Origin: CAVVXX01 sp052389895
GTDB taxonomy: Bacteria; Pseudomonadota; Alphaproteobacteria; Micropepsales; Micropepsaceae
DNA length: 64,000 nucleotides
Reading direction: 5' to 3'
Assembly (NCBI GenBank): GCA_052389895.1
Contig: JBQTHM010000023.1
Coordinates: 11,923 to 75,922, forward strand
Shown: positions 36,467-47,081 of the stretch, one piece after another
Position numbering within the stretch: position 1 is the stretch's first letter
Layout: each line of letters opens with the position of its first letter
Notes under the pieces: model-generated
The model's database searches: none
Told to the model about the DNA's origin: nothing
Seen by the model: only the letters and a program-made list of their open reading frames with translations
Program-made: the position numbers and the translations under genes

Positions 36467-37116
36467 GGGCGTTCGCGGCCCTAGTCGCGCGCGACATCCG
36501 CCTCGCGTTCCGGGCGGGCGGAGGGGCGCTGCCGGCGCTCGGTTTCTTCACCATGGTTGCCGCGCTCGTGCCGTTCGGCGTGGGTGCCGAACCCGCACTG
36601 CTCGCGCGCATCGGCGGCGGCGTGCTGTGGATTGGCGCGGCACTGGCCGCCCTGCTCACGCTCGACCGCCTGTTCCAAAGCGATTTCGAGGACGGAAGTC
36701 TCGATGTGCTGGCGCTCTCGCCGCTTTCACTCGAAACAACGGCCACGGCAAAAATGGCCGCGCATTGGCTAACCACGGGAATACCGCTTGTCGCGCTTTC
36801 GCCCGCCGCGGCGCTGCTGTTCGGTCTTGCGCATGAGACCTTGGGCGCGCTCGCACTTTCGTTGCTCGTCGGCACGCCCGCCTTGAGCGCCATCGGCGTC
36901 ATAGCCGCGGGGCTCACGCTATCGCTCAGGCGGGGCGGGCTGCTGTTGTCGCTGATCGTGCTCCCGCTCGAAGTGCCGGCCGTCATTTTCGGGGCGCGCG
37001 CCGTCATGGCCGAAGGCTCCAGCGATCTGCTTTTCCTGGCGGCATTCTCTCTGGCCGCCGTCTTGCTTGCACCCTTCGCCTCCGGCGCCGCCGTGCGGCT
37101 CAATCTCGCAGGATAG
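36463..37116 (+). CDS. ccmB: Haem exporter membrane protein CcmB
   Basis: 217 residues from the GTG at 36463 that overlaps the ccmA stop. The family start MRAFxALVxRDxRLAFR is visible, followed by six hydrophobic helices; FQSDFEDGSLDVLALSP between helices is typical of CcmB. It is the membrane partner of CcmA in the inner membrane. The open frame upstream of 36463 lies inside ccmA and is not used. ccmC follows after 40 bp. Confidence 0.88.
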   Translation: MRAFAALVARDIRLAFRAGGGALPALGFFTMVAALVPFGVGAEPALLARIGGGVLWIGAALAALLTLDRLFQSDFEDGSLDVLALSPLSLETTATAKMAAHWLTTGIPLVALSPAAALLFGLAHETLGALALSLLVGTPALSAIGVIAAGLTLSLRRGGLLLSLIVLPLEVPAVIFGARAVMAEGSSDLLFLAAFSLAAVLLAPFASGAAVRLNLAG

Positions 37117-37156
37117 AAACTTGCCCGCGCCCGCGTACGCCCCTAGACCACAGCGC

Positions 37157-37876
37157 ATGGCAAGTCTCGCCAATCCCAAGCGCTTCATGGATCTTTCGGG
37201 CCGCCTGGTGCGATGGTTCGTGCTCATGGCGGGTGTTCTGCTGGCAGCGGGGTTCTATCTCGCTCTTTTCGTCGTGCCTCCCGATTACCAGCAGGGCGAA
37301 TCCGTGCGCATCATGTTTGTGCACGTGCCGGCGGCATGGATGAGCATCTTCGTCTATGCGCTGATTGCTGCCGCCTCTTTCGCCGGCCTCGTATTCGCGC
37401 ATCCCTTGGCCGATGTGGCGGCAAAGGCCGCCGCGCCCTATGGCGCCATGTTCACCGCACTCGCGCTCGTTACGGGTTCGTTATGGGGAAAACCGATGTG
37501 GGGCGCCTATTGGGCTTGGGACGCCAGGCTCACCTCGGAGCTTGTGCTGCTGTTCATCTACTTCGGTTACATGGCGTTGTGGGCGGCCATTGAAGATCCT
37601 GCGCGCGCGGGCCGCTTGGCGGCAATTCTTGCCCTGGTGGGGGCGGTCGATCTTCCCATAATCCATTTTTCGGTCGATTGGTGGCGCGAACACACGCTGC
37701 ACCAGCCCGCCAGCGTTGTACGCATGGACGGGCCCGCCCTGCACGGCGATTTCCTTTGGCCGCTCCTCATCATGGCCTTGGGCTATATGGCGCTCTTCTT
37801 CGCGCTTTGGCTCACGCGGATGCGAACCGAAATACTTTCGCGCCGTGCGAGGGTACTGATACTCCAGGGGACATAA
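37157..37876 (+). CDS. ccmC: Haem transporter CcmC
   Basis: 239 residues from the ATG at 37157. The haem-handling WWD motif WGAYWAWDARLT lies at 115-126 in a periplasmic loop, with conserved His56 (FVHVP) and a later His in IIHFSVDWW. Six membrane helices. CcmC loads haem onto the chaperone CcmE; no ccmE is in this stretch, so it must be elsewhere. The stop TAA shares one base with the ccmD ATG. Confidence 0.94.
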   Translation: MASLANPKRFMDLSGRLVRWFVLMAGVLLAAGFYLALFVVPPDYQQGESVRIMFVHVPAAWMSIFVYALIAAASFAGLVFAHPLADVAAKAAAPYGAMFTALALVTGSLWGKPMWGAYWAWDARLTSELVLLFIYFGYMALWAAIEDPARAGRLAAILALVGAVDLPIIHFSVDWWREHTLHQPASVVRMDGPALHGDFLWPLLIMALGYMALFFALWLTRMRTEILSRRARVLILQGT

Positions 37877-38034
37877 TGGAAAGCCTGCTGCACATGGGCG
37901 GATATGGGGCTTTCGTCTGGCCAGCCTATGCCGCAAGCCTATTTGCGCTTGGCGGCGCCATCGCGCTGACCTGGAGCGCGCACGCGCGCATGAGGCGAAT
38001 GGTGGAACGCCTCGAATCCGGTAAGAGGCGGTGA
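37876..38034 (+). CDS. ccmD: Small haem exporter protein CcmD
   Basis: 52 residues: MESLLHMGGYGAFVWPAYA, then one membrane helix and a basic tail with ARMRRMVERLESGKRR. This is the CcmD pattern. It stabilises the CcmABC complex and helps release holo-CcmE. It overlaps ccmC by 1 bp and ccmG by 4 bp (GTGA). Confidence 0.9.
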   Translation: MESLLHMGGYGAFVWPAYAASLFALGGAIALTWSAHARMRRMVERLESGKRR

Positions 38035-38570
38035 AGCAGGCGCCTTATTTAGTTCCCGTTGCTCTTTTTGCGGCGCTTGTCGCAATTTTTGCCATTCAGC
38101 TTGCCGGGCCGCCGCCGTCGCAATTGACTTCGCCCCTCATCGGCAAACCGGTGCCGCAATTTTCTTTGGACCCGCTTTCCGAATTTGGAGGCTTTACACC
38201 GGCCGATCTTGCGGCCGGGCGCGTGACGGTCGTCAATTTCTGGGCATCCTGGTGCGCGCCTTGTCGTATCGAACACCCCTTGCTAATGGCGCTGGCGCGC
38301 CGCGACGACGTGGCTGTCTATGGGATTGCCTGGAAGGACAAGCCCGAAAGAGCGCAAGCCTTTCTCGAAGAACTGGGGAGCCCGTTTGCGCGCGTTGTGC
38401 TGGATCAACGGGGGCGCGCCGGCATCGATTGGGGCATCTCAGGGGTTCCCGAAACGTTTGTCGTGGATGGCCGAGGCGTCGTGCGGGCCCACGTGTCGGG
38501 CCCGCTCACGCCCCAAGCCGTGAGGGAAATCGTTATGCCTGCGGTCCGAGGGACGGCGCCGCCGCGCTAG
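38031..38570 (+). CDS. ccmG: Thiol:disulfide interchange protein CcmG (DsbE)
   Basis: 179 residues from the GTG at 38031. One N-terminal membrane anchor (about 6-25), then a thioredoxin fold with the active site NFWASWCAPCRIEHP (Cys75, Cys78) and cis-Pro segment GVPETFVVDG. CcmG reduces apocytochrome c cysteines so haem can attach. Last of the ccmABCDG run. ccmE, F and H are not in the window; a CcmI-like gene is at 60.4 kb. The end overlaps the convergent marR gene by 4 bp. Confidence 0.92.
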   Translation: MKQAPYLVPVALFAALVAIFAIQLAGPPPSQLTSPLIGKPVPQFSLDPLSEFGGFTPADLAAGRVTVVNFWASWCAPCRIEHPLLMALARRDDVAVYGIAWKDKPERAQAFLEELGSPFARVVLDQRGRAGIDWGISGVPETFVVDGRGVVRAHVSGPLTPQAVREIVMPAVRGTAPPR

Positions 38571-39061
38571 CGCAGCCGGCGCCCACCCCGGCCGTTCGGA
38601 GAGCCGCGCTCCAGATGTGCAACTATTGTCGCCAAGTACTTGGAAAATTTGGTTCTTTCAGCAGCGGGCAGGCCTGACAGGATGTCCTTTTCCACGCGCT
38701 CGTTGGCGGCCTTGGCGCCCCTTAGCGCTTTGCGCGCGAGCGGACCCAGATAGACCGCATTGGCGCGGGCATCTTGCTCGGTCCGCTTTCTGGCAAGCAG
38801 CCCGCGCAGCGTCATCCGGCTGACCATCTCCGCAAGGGTGGATCGGTCGATGCCGGTCTTTTCCACGAGTTCGGCCTGGCTCAGGCCCTCCTTCTCCTCC
38901 ACGGCCGCGAGAACCGTAAACTGCTGGCGTGTAAGGCCGCTGGAGCCCAGTTCCCGTGAGAACCGGTCGTTCGCCCTTTGCACGCATCTGCGCATCATGT
39001 GCGAGGGTGCACCGGAAAGAAAGAAGCCGCTGTCCGTCTTGCGCGGACCTTTCGAAGCCAT
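38567..39061 (-). CDS. MarR family transcriptional regulator
   Basis: 164 residues; GAGGGG lies 6 nt before the ATG. A winged helix: SSGLTRQQFTVLAAVEEKEGLSQAELVEKTGIDRSTLAEMVSRMTLRGLLARKRTEQDARAN contains the recognition helix (TGIDRSTLAEMV) and the wing (RKRTEQDARAN) with the family's conserved Asp-x-Arg. Flanking helices form the dimer. Ligand and targets are unknown; no clear partner gene is adjacent, since ccmG is convergent and yciB ends upstream. Confidence 0.9.
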   Translation of the reverse strand: MASKGPRKTDSGFFLSGAPSHMMRRCVQRANDRFSRELGSSGLTRQQFTVLAAVEEKEGLSQAELVEKTGIDRSTLAEMVSRMTLRGLLARKRTEQDARANAVYLGPLARKALRGAKAANERVEKDILSGLPAAERTKFSKYLATIVAHLERGSPNGRGGRRLR

Positions 39062-39296
39062 CAGACACCCCTCGGGAAATTACATTTGGTACGCGGGCAC
39101 GAATGTCCGTCTTTGCCGGACTTGCAACAAAGAATACTCCGAACAGGCCAGCGCGCAAGCAGCGCGCGTAGATAATTTGCAACACATTGAATCTTGTTTT
39201 CTTTTGCGCGGAAGAAAAACACTTACATCCGTGAAATGTTCTTTCGAAAGTGATTTTCAACGCAAATTGTTCGCATTTGCTTTTTCGATCGCTGCA

Positions 39297-39863
39297 TCAT
39301 GTCGCAGGCGGTGACTTATCGCTGGTCCGCTGGCGGCGCATGACAAAAGGCACTTGCAAGAGACTGAAAAGCACAATCAAAGGGAAAATACCCCAGACCT
39401 TGAACGCCACCCATGTGTCAGTCGAGAAATTCCGCCACACCATTTCGTTGGCCAAGGCAAGCGCAAGAAAGAACAGCGACCAGCGCCAGGTAAGGGTGCG
39501 CCAGGAGGCCTCGTCGAGCTGAAATGCCTGTCCAAACGCGTACTTAATGAGCAGCCTGCCGCCTGCCAGCCCGCCCAGCAATACAGCCGCAAACAGCGTG
39601 TACAGAATGGTGGGCTTTAGCTTGATAAAGAGCTCGTCGGATAGCGCGAGCGTGAGCCCGCCGAAAACGAGCACCAGCGCACCTGTAATAAGCGGAACTG
39701 GCGAAACCTTGCGCTCGATGGCAAATCCCAAGACAACGCCCACCACCATTGCCAACATGAAGGCCGCGGTAGCGGCGAAAATTCCCCACCAAGCGTTGGC
39801 CACAAAGAAAATCAGCAACGGACCCAGATCGAGCACGAGTTTCAGAGCGGGCGGCGTTTTCAT
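39297..39863 (-). CDS. Inner-membrane-spanning protein YciB (IspZ family)
   Basis: 188 residues with about five to six membrane helices. The family features LVLDLGPLLIFFVANAWWGIF near the N-terminus, GGLTLALSDELFIKLKPTILY and NEMVWRNFSTDTWVAFKVWG in the second half are all present. YciB/IspZ (septation protein A) is an inner-membrane protein linked to envelope synthesis and division. Its ATG overlaps the ftsY stop by 4 bp, so it is the last gene of dapF-mtaB-ftsY-yciB. Confidence 0.88.
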   Translation of the reverse strand: MKTPPALKLVLDLGPLLIFFVANAWWGIFAATAAFMLAMVVGVVLGFAIERKVSPVPLITGALVLVFGGLTLALSDELFIKLKPTILYTLFAAVLLGGLAGGRLLIKYAFGQAFQLDEASWRTLTWRWSLFFLALALANEMVWRNFSTDTWVAFKVWGIFPLIVLFSLLQVPFVMRRQRTSDKSPPAT

Positions 39864-40786
39864 GCGGCGCCTGTTAGCGCTTTGGCGAACGAGCCAGCAT
39901 CGAAAGGCTGCAAATCATCAAGTTTTTCTCCCACGCCGACAAAATGGATGGGCAGGCCGTACCGGCGCGCCAGCGCAATCAGTATGCCGCCCTTCGCCGT
40001 GCCGTCCAACTTGGTCATGACAAGGCCGCTCAGCGCGATCGCATCCCTAAACGCGCTCACCTGCGAAATTGCGTTCTGGCCCGTCGTGGCGTCGAGCACC
40101 AGCAGGCTGGCATGCGGGGCATCCGGATCCAATTTCCTGAGCACACGGGCGATTTTTTCGAGCTCGGCCATCAGTTCTGCCTTGTTTTGCAGCCGTCCGG
40201 CGGTGTCGATAAGAAGTACGTCGGCGCCCGCGTCGCGTGCCTGCTTGAAGGCGTCAAATGCAAGGCCTGCCGCGTCGGCGCCAGGCTCGCGCGCCACGAC
40301 ATGAGCGCCCGCACGCTCTCCCCAAATCTTGAGCTGATCAATGGCGGCCGCACGAAATGTATCGCAGGCAGCAATCCATATTTTGTGCTTCTCTCGGCCA
40401 AGTCTGGCTGCAAGCTTGCCGATGGTCGTCGTTTTGCCGCTGCCGTTCACGCCAGCGATCAGCACCGCGTAAGGCTTCTTATCGGGATCGGGCTCGAAAG
40501 GGCGCGCGACCGGTTCGAGGATATTTGCAATCGCCGCGGCCAGAAGCGCGCGGACTTCCGTCTCCGAAATGGCTTTGTCGTAGCGGCCTTTGCCAATGTC
40601 CGCGGCGATCTCGTGCGCCAAGTGCACGCCCACATCGGCCTGAATCAGACCGTCTTCCAGTGCCGAAAGCGTTTCGGCATCCAGCTTCTTGCGCGCGAAA
40701 ACGCCTGCCAGGTTGTCCGTGAGTGCGGACGAGGAGCGCGATAGCCCCGACTTGAGCCGCGCGAAGAATTCGGTTGGTTTGGTCAT
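39860..40786 (-). CDS. ftsY: Signal recognition particle receptor FtsY
   Basis: 308 residues: N-domain helices (about 1-95) then a GTPase G-domain with GVNGSGKTTTIGKLA (112-126), DTFRAAAIDQL, DTAGRLQNKAELM and TKLDGTAKGG. The long acidic A-domain of E. coli FtsY is absent, as is usual in alphaproteobacteria. It docks ribosome-SRP complexes at the membrane together with Ffh, encoded at 45.3 kb. Overlaps mtaB upstream and yciB downstream by 4 bp each. Confidence 0.95.
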   Translation of the reverse strand: MTKPTEFFARLKSGLSRSSSALTDNLAGVFARKKLDAETLSALEDGLIQADVGVHLAHEIAADIGKGRYDKAISETEVRALLAAAIANILEPVARPFEPDPDKKPYAVLIAGVNGSGKTTTIGKLAARLGREKHKIWIAACDTFRAAAIDQLKIWGERAGAHVVAREPGADAAGLAFDAFKQARDAGADVLLIDTAGRLQNKAELMAELEKIARVLRKLDPDAPHASLLVLDATTGQNAISQVSAFRDAIALSGLVMTKLDGTAKGGILIALARRYGLPIHFVGVGEKLDDLQPFDAGSFAKALTGAA

Positions 40787-42036
40787 GCCGCTGCCCGTCC
40801 GGCCACAATGCCGGTGAGCTCCTTGCCGTTACTTCCGGTAATGGCAATGCGTGCAATGCTCCCCGGTGCAGCCTGCCCGGAGAAGCGCACCGGCGCGAAG
40901 AAAGGCGTGCGGCCGAAGCCCGCCTGCTCCACCAGGACATCTTGGTCGGCACCAACCTGTGCGGAGAGAAAGCGCCAAAGAGCGCGTGCGCCGTGTTCGC
41001 GAAGGCGGGCCGCCCGCTCCTTCACGATTGCACGGGGAAGCTGCGGCATGCGGGCGGCCGGCGTGCCCCGGCGCGGGCTGAAGGGGAACACATGCAAATA
41101 CGAGAGCCCCGCTTCGTCCACCAGACGGAGAGTATTCGCGAACATCTCCTCCGTTTCGGTGGGAAAGCCGGCTATCAAGTCTGCGCCGAAGGCGCAATCG
41201 GGGCGCAAGCGGCGCACCTTCTCGCAAAAGGCGATCGTGTGCTCGCGCAGGTGCCGGCGCTTCATGCGTTTCAGTATGAGATTGTCTCCCGACTGCGCCG
41301 AGAGATGAAAATGCGGCATCAGCCGCTCATCTTCCGCAACGGCTCGCATCAGCGTTTCATCCACTTCGATGGAATCGATTGACGAAAGCCGAACGCGCGC
41401 CAGTTCCGGTACCAGTTTCAGGATGCGCCCAACCAGCATCCCGAGCGAGGGCATACCGGGAAGATCAGCGCCATAAGCCGTGAGATCGACGCCCGAAAGA
41501 ACAATTTCCCTGAAGCCGTTGGCGACGAGCCTGCGCACTTCATCCACCACCCTACCCATGCCCACGCTACGCGATGGCCCACGGCCGTAAGGAATGATGC
41601 AAAACGTGCAGCGGTGATCGCAACCGTTCTGGACCTGCACCACGGCGCGCGCCCGGCCCTCGAAGGAGTCAACAAACTGCGGCGCAGTTTCGCGAACGGA
41701 CATGATGTCGTTCACGCGCACGCGCTCGCCGCCTTCCAAGTAGTTCTTCGCGTCCAGTTTCTCGGCGTTGCCCAGCAACCGATCCACTTCGGGCATGCCC
41801 GCGTAGGTCTCGGGCTCGCTCTGCACGGCGCAGCCCGTAACAATGATGCGGGCAGCCGGGTTCTCGCGCCGCATTTTGCGGATCGCCTGGCGCGATTGGC
41901 GCACCGCTTCGGCCGTTACCGCGCAGGTGTTCACGATGACCGCATGTTTGAGCCCCGATTCGGCTGCACGCCTTTTGATCGCCTCGGATTCATAGGCGTT
42001 CAGCCGGCAACCAAAGGTGATGACATTCACGCTCAT
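40783..42036 (-). CDS. mtaB: tRNA (t6A37) methylthiotransferase MtaB
   Basis: 417 residues. An N-terminal UPF0004 domain carries the auxiliary [4Fe-4S] cysteines Cys10, Cys38 and Cys69; the radical SAM motif Cys139-x3-Cys143-x2-Cys146 (NGCDHRCTFC) follows, then a TRAM domain. FGCRLNAYESE at the start is specific for the MtaB subgroup rather than MiaB. It converts t6A37, made by the TsaD pathway, to ms2t6A37 in certain tRNAs. Overlaps dapF by 4 bp upstream and ftsY by 4 bp downstream. Confidence 0.92.
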   Translation of the reverse strand: MSVNVITFGCRLNAYESEAIKRRAAESGLKHAVIVNTCAVTAEAVRQSRQAIRKMRRENPAARIIVTGCAVQSEPETYAGMPEVDRLLGNAEKLDAKNYLEGGERVRVNDIMSVRETAPQFVDSFEGRARAVVQVQNGCDHRCTFCIIPYGRGPSRSVGMGRVVDEVRRLVANGFREIVLSGVDLTAYGADLPGMPSLGMLVGRILKLVPELARVRLSSIDSIEVDETLMRAVAEDERLMPHFHLSAQSGDNLILKRMKRRHLREHTIAFCEKVRRLRPDCAFGADLIAGFPTETEEMFANTLRLVDEAGLSYLHVFPFSPRRGTPAARMPQLPRAIVKERAARLREHGARALWRFLSAQVGADQDVLVEQAGFGRTPFFAPVRFSGQAAPGSIARIAITGSNGKELTGIVAGRAAA

Positions 42037-42881
42037 TCGGGCCTCTCAAGCGCCATGAGGTCCGCCTCGCCGGAAAAGCTGACCACGGCAGGGCCCGTCA
42101 TCAGCACATGATTGTCGCTTTCGCGCCATTCGATTTGCAGCGTACCGCCGTCCATGATGACGGCGGATTTGCGGTCGAGAAGCCCGCGACGCGACGCGGC
42201 AACGACTGCCGCGCACGCTCCGGTGCCGCAGGCAAGCGTCATACCCGCACCGCGCTCCCATACGCGCAAGCGAAGAGCTTCGCCCTGCCTTTCGGCAAAC
42301 ACGACGTTGGTATGCGCAGGGAACCAAGCGTGATTTTCGATCGCCGGACCGAGCTTCTCAATGGGTGCCGTCTCCGCATCCGCAACGAACAAAACGCAAT
42401 GCGGATTGCCCATGCTGACGGCGGCGGCCTCCATCAAGGCCTTTTCTTCGAATCCGGCGACGGGCAAGGCGAAGGATACGGTGTCCACGGCCTGTGCCAT
42501 TGGGATCTCGCGCCAGTCGAAGCGGGGCGCGCCCATATCGACCGTTACATTCCCCTCGCCAGACAACACGCAACGCAAAGGGCCACTTGCCGTATCTATA
42601 GAGACTTCGCTCAGTTTTGCCTCATCCATGAGGAGCCGCGCGACACAGCGCGCGGCATTGCCGCAGCTTTCCGCCTCGGCACCATCGGCATTAAACACGC
42701 GCATGAAGGCGTGAGTGCCATCGCGCGCGCGCTCGATCACGATCACCTGATCGCAACCCACGCCGAAATGACGGTCGCCCACCGCACGCGCAAGGCGAGC
42801 ATCCATCGGAAGGCCTTGTTTGCGCGCGTCGAAGACAACGAAATCGTTGCCGAGCCCGTGCATTTTCACGAATGCGGTCAT
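42033..42881 (-). CDS. dapF: Diaminopimelate epimerase
   Basis: 282 residues from the ATG at 42881 (MTAFVKMHGLGNDFVVFD). The two catalytic cysteines lie in AESCGNAARC and LACGTGACAA. It converts LL- to meso-diaminopimelate for lysine and peptidoglycan. It heads the dapF-mtaB-ftsY-yciB run, all overlapping by 4 bp, and is divergent from the S9 peptidase with 98 bp between starts. Confidence 0.95.
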   Translation of the reverse strand: MTAFVKMHGLGNDFVVFDARKQGLPMDARLARAVGDRHFGVGCDQVIVIERARDGTHAFMRVFNADGAEAESCGNAARCVARLLMDEAKLSEVSIDTASGPLRCVLSGEGNVTVDMGAPRFDWREIPMAQAVDTVSFALPVAGFEEKALMEAAAVSMGNPHCVLFVADAETAPIEKLGPAIENHAWFPAHTNVVFAERQGEALRLRVWERGAGMTLACGTGACAAVVAASRRGLLDRKSAVIMDGGTLQIEWRESDNHVLMTGPAVVSFSGEADLMALERPE

Positions 42882-42979
42882 GGGCGACTTATAGGCCGGG
42901 CCGCCTGCCCTGCCAACGCGCCATTGACTGTATGCAGGTGTACTCGGGATAAGGGCATTGGGGCTTACCGGAGACATGC

Positions 42980-45142
42980 ATGCGCACGGTTCCCGCACTT
43001 GGGTTTATTCTGGTCCTAGGCTTTGGCGCGCTGGCCACGGCCGCGCAAAAGGATGCGAAGGACAACGATCCATTCCTTTGGCTTTCCGACATCAACGGCG
43101 CGCGCGCCATGGCCTGGGTCGAGAAACAAAATACCAAGAGCGCCGCGCTCAAGGAGGACCTCGGCTACGCCAACACCTACGACGCCATTCTCAAGTCACT
43201 CGATACGCATGACCGAATCCCGAAGGGAACCATCATAAACGGGCACGTCTACAATTTCTGGCAGGACGAGACCCACGTGCGCGGAATTTGGCGGCGCACG
43301 TCCGTTGCCGAATATCGAAGGGGCGATCCGCGGTGGGAAATCCTTTTCGACCTCGACAGGTACGACGCCGAAACGAACGCGAACTGGGTCTTTCACGGCG
43401 CGACTTGCGCGCCCTCGATGCAGCGATGTCTGCTTGACCTCTCGCCGGGGGGAACCGATGCCGGCGCGATCCGCGAATACGATCCCAAAACGCAGCGGTT
43501 CCTGGACGACGGCTTTGCGCTCGCCGTGGCGAAATCGAATGTCGATTATGTCGATGACAACACGATCATCTTCGGCACCGATTTCGGCCCGGGCTCGATG
43601 ACCACATCGGGATACCCGCGCATCGTCAAGGTGTGGCGGCGCGGCGAACCGATCGCCGATGCCAGAACCGTTTTCGAGGGCAAAGTCGAGGACCAGGATT
43701 CGCATGCGCAGGTCTACAGCGGCCCGAATGGACTGACCGCCGGAACCGCGACCGTCCTCATCGTCCGCGATGTGAGTTTTTTCCAGGCCGAATACCATCT
43801 CGTCCGTCCTGGTTTCAGCACGGTGAAACTGCCCCTTCCCACCTTCGCCAATGTGCAGGGGATCACACGGGGCTTTCTCGTTTTCACGCTGCGCGAGGAT
43901 TGGAGCACGGGCGGTGAAACCTACCGTCAGGGCTCGCTGCTTGCGTTTGCGTTAAGGCCGTTCGTGGACCAAGGGGCCAAACGCGTGAGCGTGCTGTATG
44001 TGCCCAACGCGCGCAGCACGGTTGAACATGCCGCCACGGGCGCGCGGGGCGTTTATGCGGCGATTTTTACCAACGTCATAGGCAGCGTGCATTTCTTCCG
44101 GCCGGACCGAGACGGCACATGGAAAGCAAGAAAACTCGCCATCCCCGATGGCGGAACGACGGCCATAGTTTCTGCGGACGATTGGGGGTCCGAAGCGCAC
44201 TTCACCCATGAAAGCTTCCTAACACCGCCCACGCTTTACGAGGACAGAGGCGACAACAGGCCCATTGCAATCAAGTCACAGGCGCCACAGTTCGACGCGA
44301 ATCTTTACTTGGTCGAGCAGTTCGAGGTGGCGTCCGCGGACGGCGTGAAGGTGCCCTACTTCCTCATTCGCGCGAAAGATGCAACGGGGCCGATGCCGAC
44401 GATCCTTTATGGCTATGGCGGCTTCGAACAGTCGCTTTTCCCCTGGTACTGGAATGAAGGGCGCCGCCCGGTGGCGCCCGCACAGGCGTGGCTGAGCAGG
44501 GGCGGCGCAATCGCGGTCGCCAATATCCGCGGCGGCGGAGAATTCGGCCCTGCCTGGCATCAGGCGGCGCTCAAGGAAAAGCGCCAGCGCGCCTTCGACG
44601 ATTTCGCGGCCGTAGCGAAGGACACGCAGGCCCGTGGCGTCACCGCGCCTGAAAGGCTGGGCATCGTCGGGGCTTCCAACGGCGGCGTACTCACGACCGT
44701 CACCATGACCCAGCACCCCGAACTCGTGCGCGCCGTCGTCTGCCAACGGCCGCTTGTCGACATGCTGCGCTACACGCGCTTCGGGGCGGGCGCATCGTGG
44801 ATCGAAGAATATGGCGATCCCGACAAGCCGGACGAGCGCGCTTACCTCGCCAAATATTCCGCCTATCAGAACGTGAAGAGAGGGGCGCAATACCCGTCCA
44901 TCTTTTTCATCACCGAGACCAGCGACGACCGCGTGACGCCGATCTGGGCGCGCATGATGGCGGCCAAGATGGAAGCTCAAGGCCACGACGTTCTCTTCTA
45001 CGAGAGCGCCGAAGGCGGCCACGGCGCGGGCGCGACCAACGCGCAACAGGCGGAATACTGGGCGCTCAGCTACACCTATTTCGCCCAGAAGCTCGGCCTT
45101 GGCGCCGGTCGCGCGGCCGCGGCGAAGCCTGCTTCGCCCTAG
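42980..45142 (+). CDS. Exported prolyl oligopeptidase family (S9) serine peptidase
   Basis: 720 residues. A signal peptide (ALGFILVLGFGALATAAQ) indicates export to the periplasm. After a seven-bladed propeller region comes the alpha/beta-hydrolase domain: nucleophile Ser566 in GASNGG, Asp649/650 in SDDRVTP and His681 in GGHGAG. S9 peptidases cleave short peptides, usually after proline. The S9A-type N-terminus DNDPFLWLSDINGARAMAWV is clear. Transcribed alone; divergent from dapF. Confidence 0.92.
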   Translation: MRTVPALGFILVLGFGALATAAQKDAKDNDPFLWLSDINGARAMAWVEKQNTKSAALKEDLGYANTYDAILKSLDTHDRIPKGTIINGHVYNFWQDETHVRGIWRRTSVAEYRRGDPRWEILFDLDRYDAETNANWVFHGATCAPSMQRCLLDLSPGGTDAGAIREYDPKTQRFLDDGFALAVAKSNVDYVDDNTIIFGTDFGPGSMTTSGYPRIVKVWRRGEPIADARTVFEGKVEDQDSHAQVYSGPNGLTAGTATVLIVRDVSFFQAEYHLVRPGFSTVKLPLPTFANVQGITRGFLVFTLREDWSTGGETYRQGSLLAFALRPFVDQGAKRVSVLYVPNARSTVEHAATGARGVYAAIFTNVIGSVHFFRPDRDGTWKARKLAIPDGGTTAIVSADDWGSEAHFTHESFLTPPTLYEDRGDNRPIAIKSQAPQFDANLYLVEQFEVASADGVKVPYFLIRAKDATGPMPTILYGYGGFEQSLFPWYWNEGRRPVAPAQAWLSRGGAIAVANIRGGGEFGPAWHQAALKEKRQRAFDDFAAVAKDTQARGVTAPERLGIVGASNGGVLTTVTMTQHPELVRAVVCQRPLVDMLRYTRFGAGASWIEEYGDPDKPDERAYLAKYSAYQNVKRGAQYPSIFFITETSDDRVTPIWARMMAAKMEAQGHDVLFYESAEGGHGAGATNAQQAEYWALSYTYFAQKLGLGAGRAAAAKPASP

Positions 45143-45182
45143 TTTGACTTGCGCTATCGCGCGCCCTAAACAACCGCACAAT

Positions 45183-45260
45183 CCGGAAAGACGGGAGCCT
45201 TTCCGGTCCCGGGCGAGGGCCCGGGATCGACCCCAGGCAGCGCAGATGCGCCCCCTGGGG
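45183..45260. repeat. Cluster of three palindromes before ffh
   Basis: Three stem-loops follow one another: CCGGAAA/TTTCCGG (45183-45206, 10-nt loop), TCCCGGGC/GCCCGGGA (45207-45226, 4-nt loop) and CCCCAGG/CCTGGGG (45231-45260, 16-nt loop). The middle unit resembles the short extragenic palindromes common in alphaproteobacterial genomes. They fill most of the gap between the S9 peptidase and ffh. Confidence 0.6.
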
Positions 45261-45282
45261 TGTGACGCGTTTGGGAGTGCGC

Positions 45283-46659
<1,377 letters not shown>

Positions 46660-46682
46660 TCCTTGAAACCTGAGGAGAAACC

Positions 46683-47081
46683 ATGGCGCTGAAAATCAGA
46701 TTGTCACGCGGGGGCACCAAGAAGCGCCCCTTCTATTCCATCGTCATTGCCGATTCACGCATGCCGCGCGACGGCCGCTTCATCGAGTCGATAGGCCATC
46801 ACAATCCGCTCCTGCCCAAGGACCACGCGGATCGCACCAGGCTAGACCTTGAGAAAGCCAAGGCATGGATGAAGAAGGGGGCGACGCCCTCCGATCGCGT
46901 GCATCGTTTTTTGGCGGAGGCAGGCGTGCTGGCGCCCTTGAAGCGCAACAACCCGGAAAAAGCGAAACCCAAGAAGAAAAGGCAGGAGCGCGAGGCCGCC
47001 GCGACTGGCGCCCCGGCACCGGCGGCTGAGGCGGCAGCGCCTGCCGAGGCGAAAGCGGCAACGGAGACGCCACAGTCTTGA
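46683..47081 (+). CDS. rpsP: 30S ribosomal protein S16
   Basis: 132 residues. The core MALKIRLSRGGTKKRPFYSIVIADSRMPRDG and the WMKKGATPSDRVHRFL segment are standard S16. A 45-residue C-terminal tail, first lysine-rich (AKPKKKRQER) then Ala/Pro/Glu-rich, extends past the roughly 80-residue core, as often in alphaproteobacteria. AGGAG stands before the ATG. The stop TGA overlaps the TTG start of rimM. Confidence 0.95.
   Translation: MALKIRLSRGGTKKRPFYSIVIADSRMPRDGRFIESIGHHNPLLPKDHADRTRLDLEKAKAWMKKGATPSDRVHRFLAEAGVLAPLKRNNPEKAKPKKKRQEREAAATGAPAPAAEAAAPAEAKAATETPQS

Noticed and set aside
35843..38570. A full cytochrome c maturation system in one place
   Set aside because: Only ccmA, B, C, D and G are here; ccmE, F and H are absent and the CcmI-like gene lies 22 kb away.
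45183..45260. SRP RNA gene upstream of ffh
   Set aside because: The palindromes do not contain the conserved GGAAG-type apical loop region of bacterial SRP RNA.
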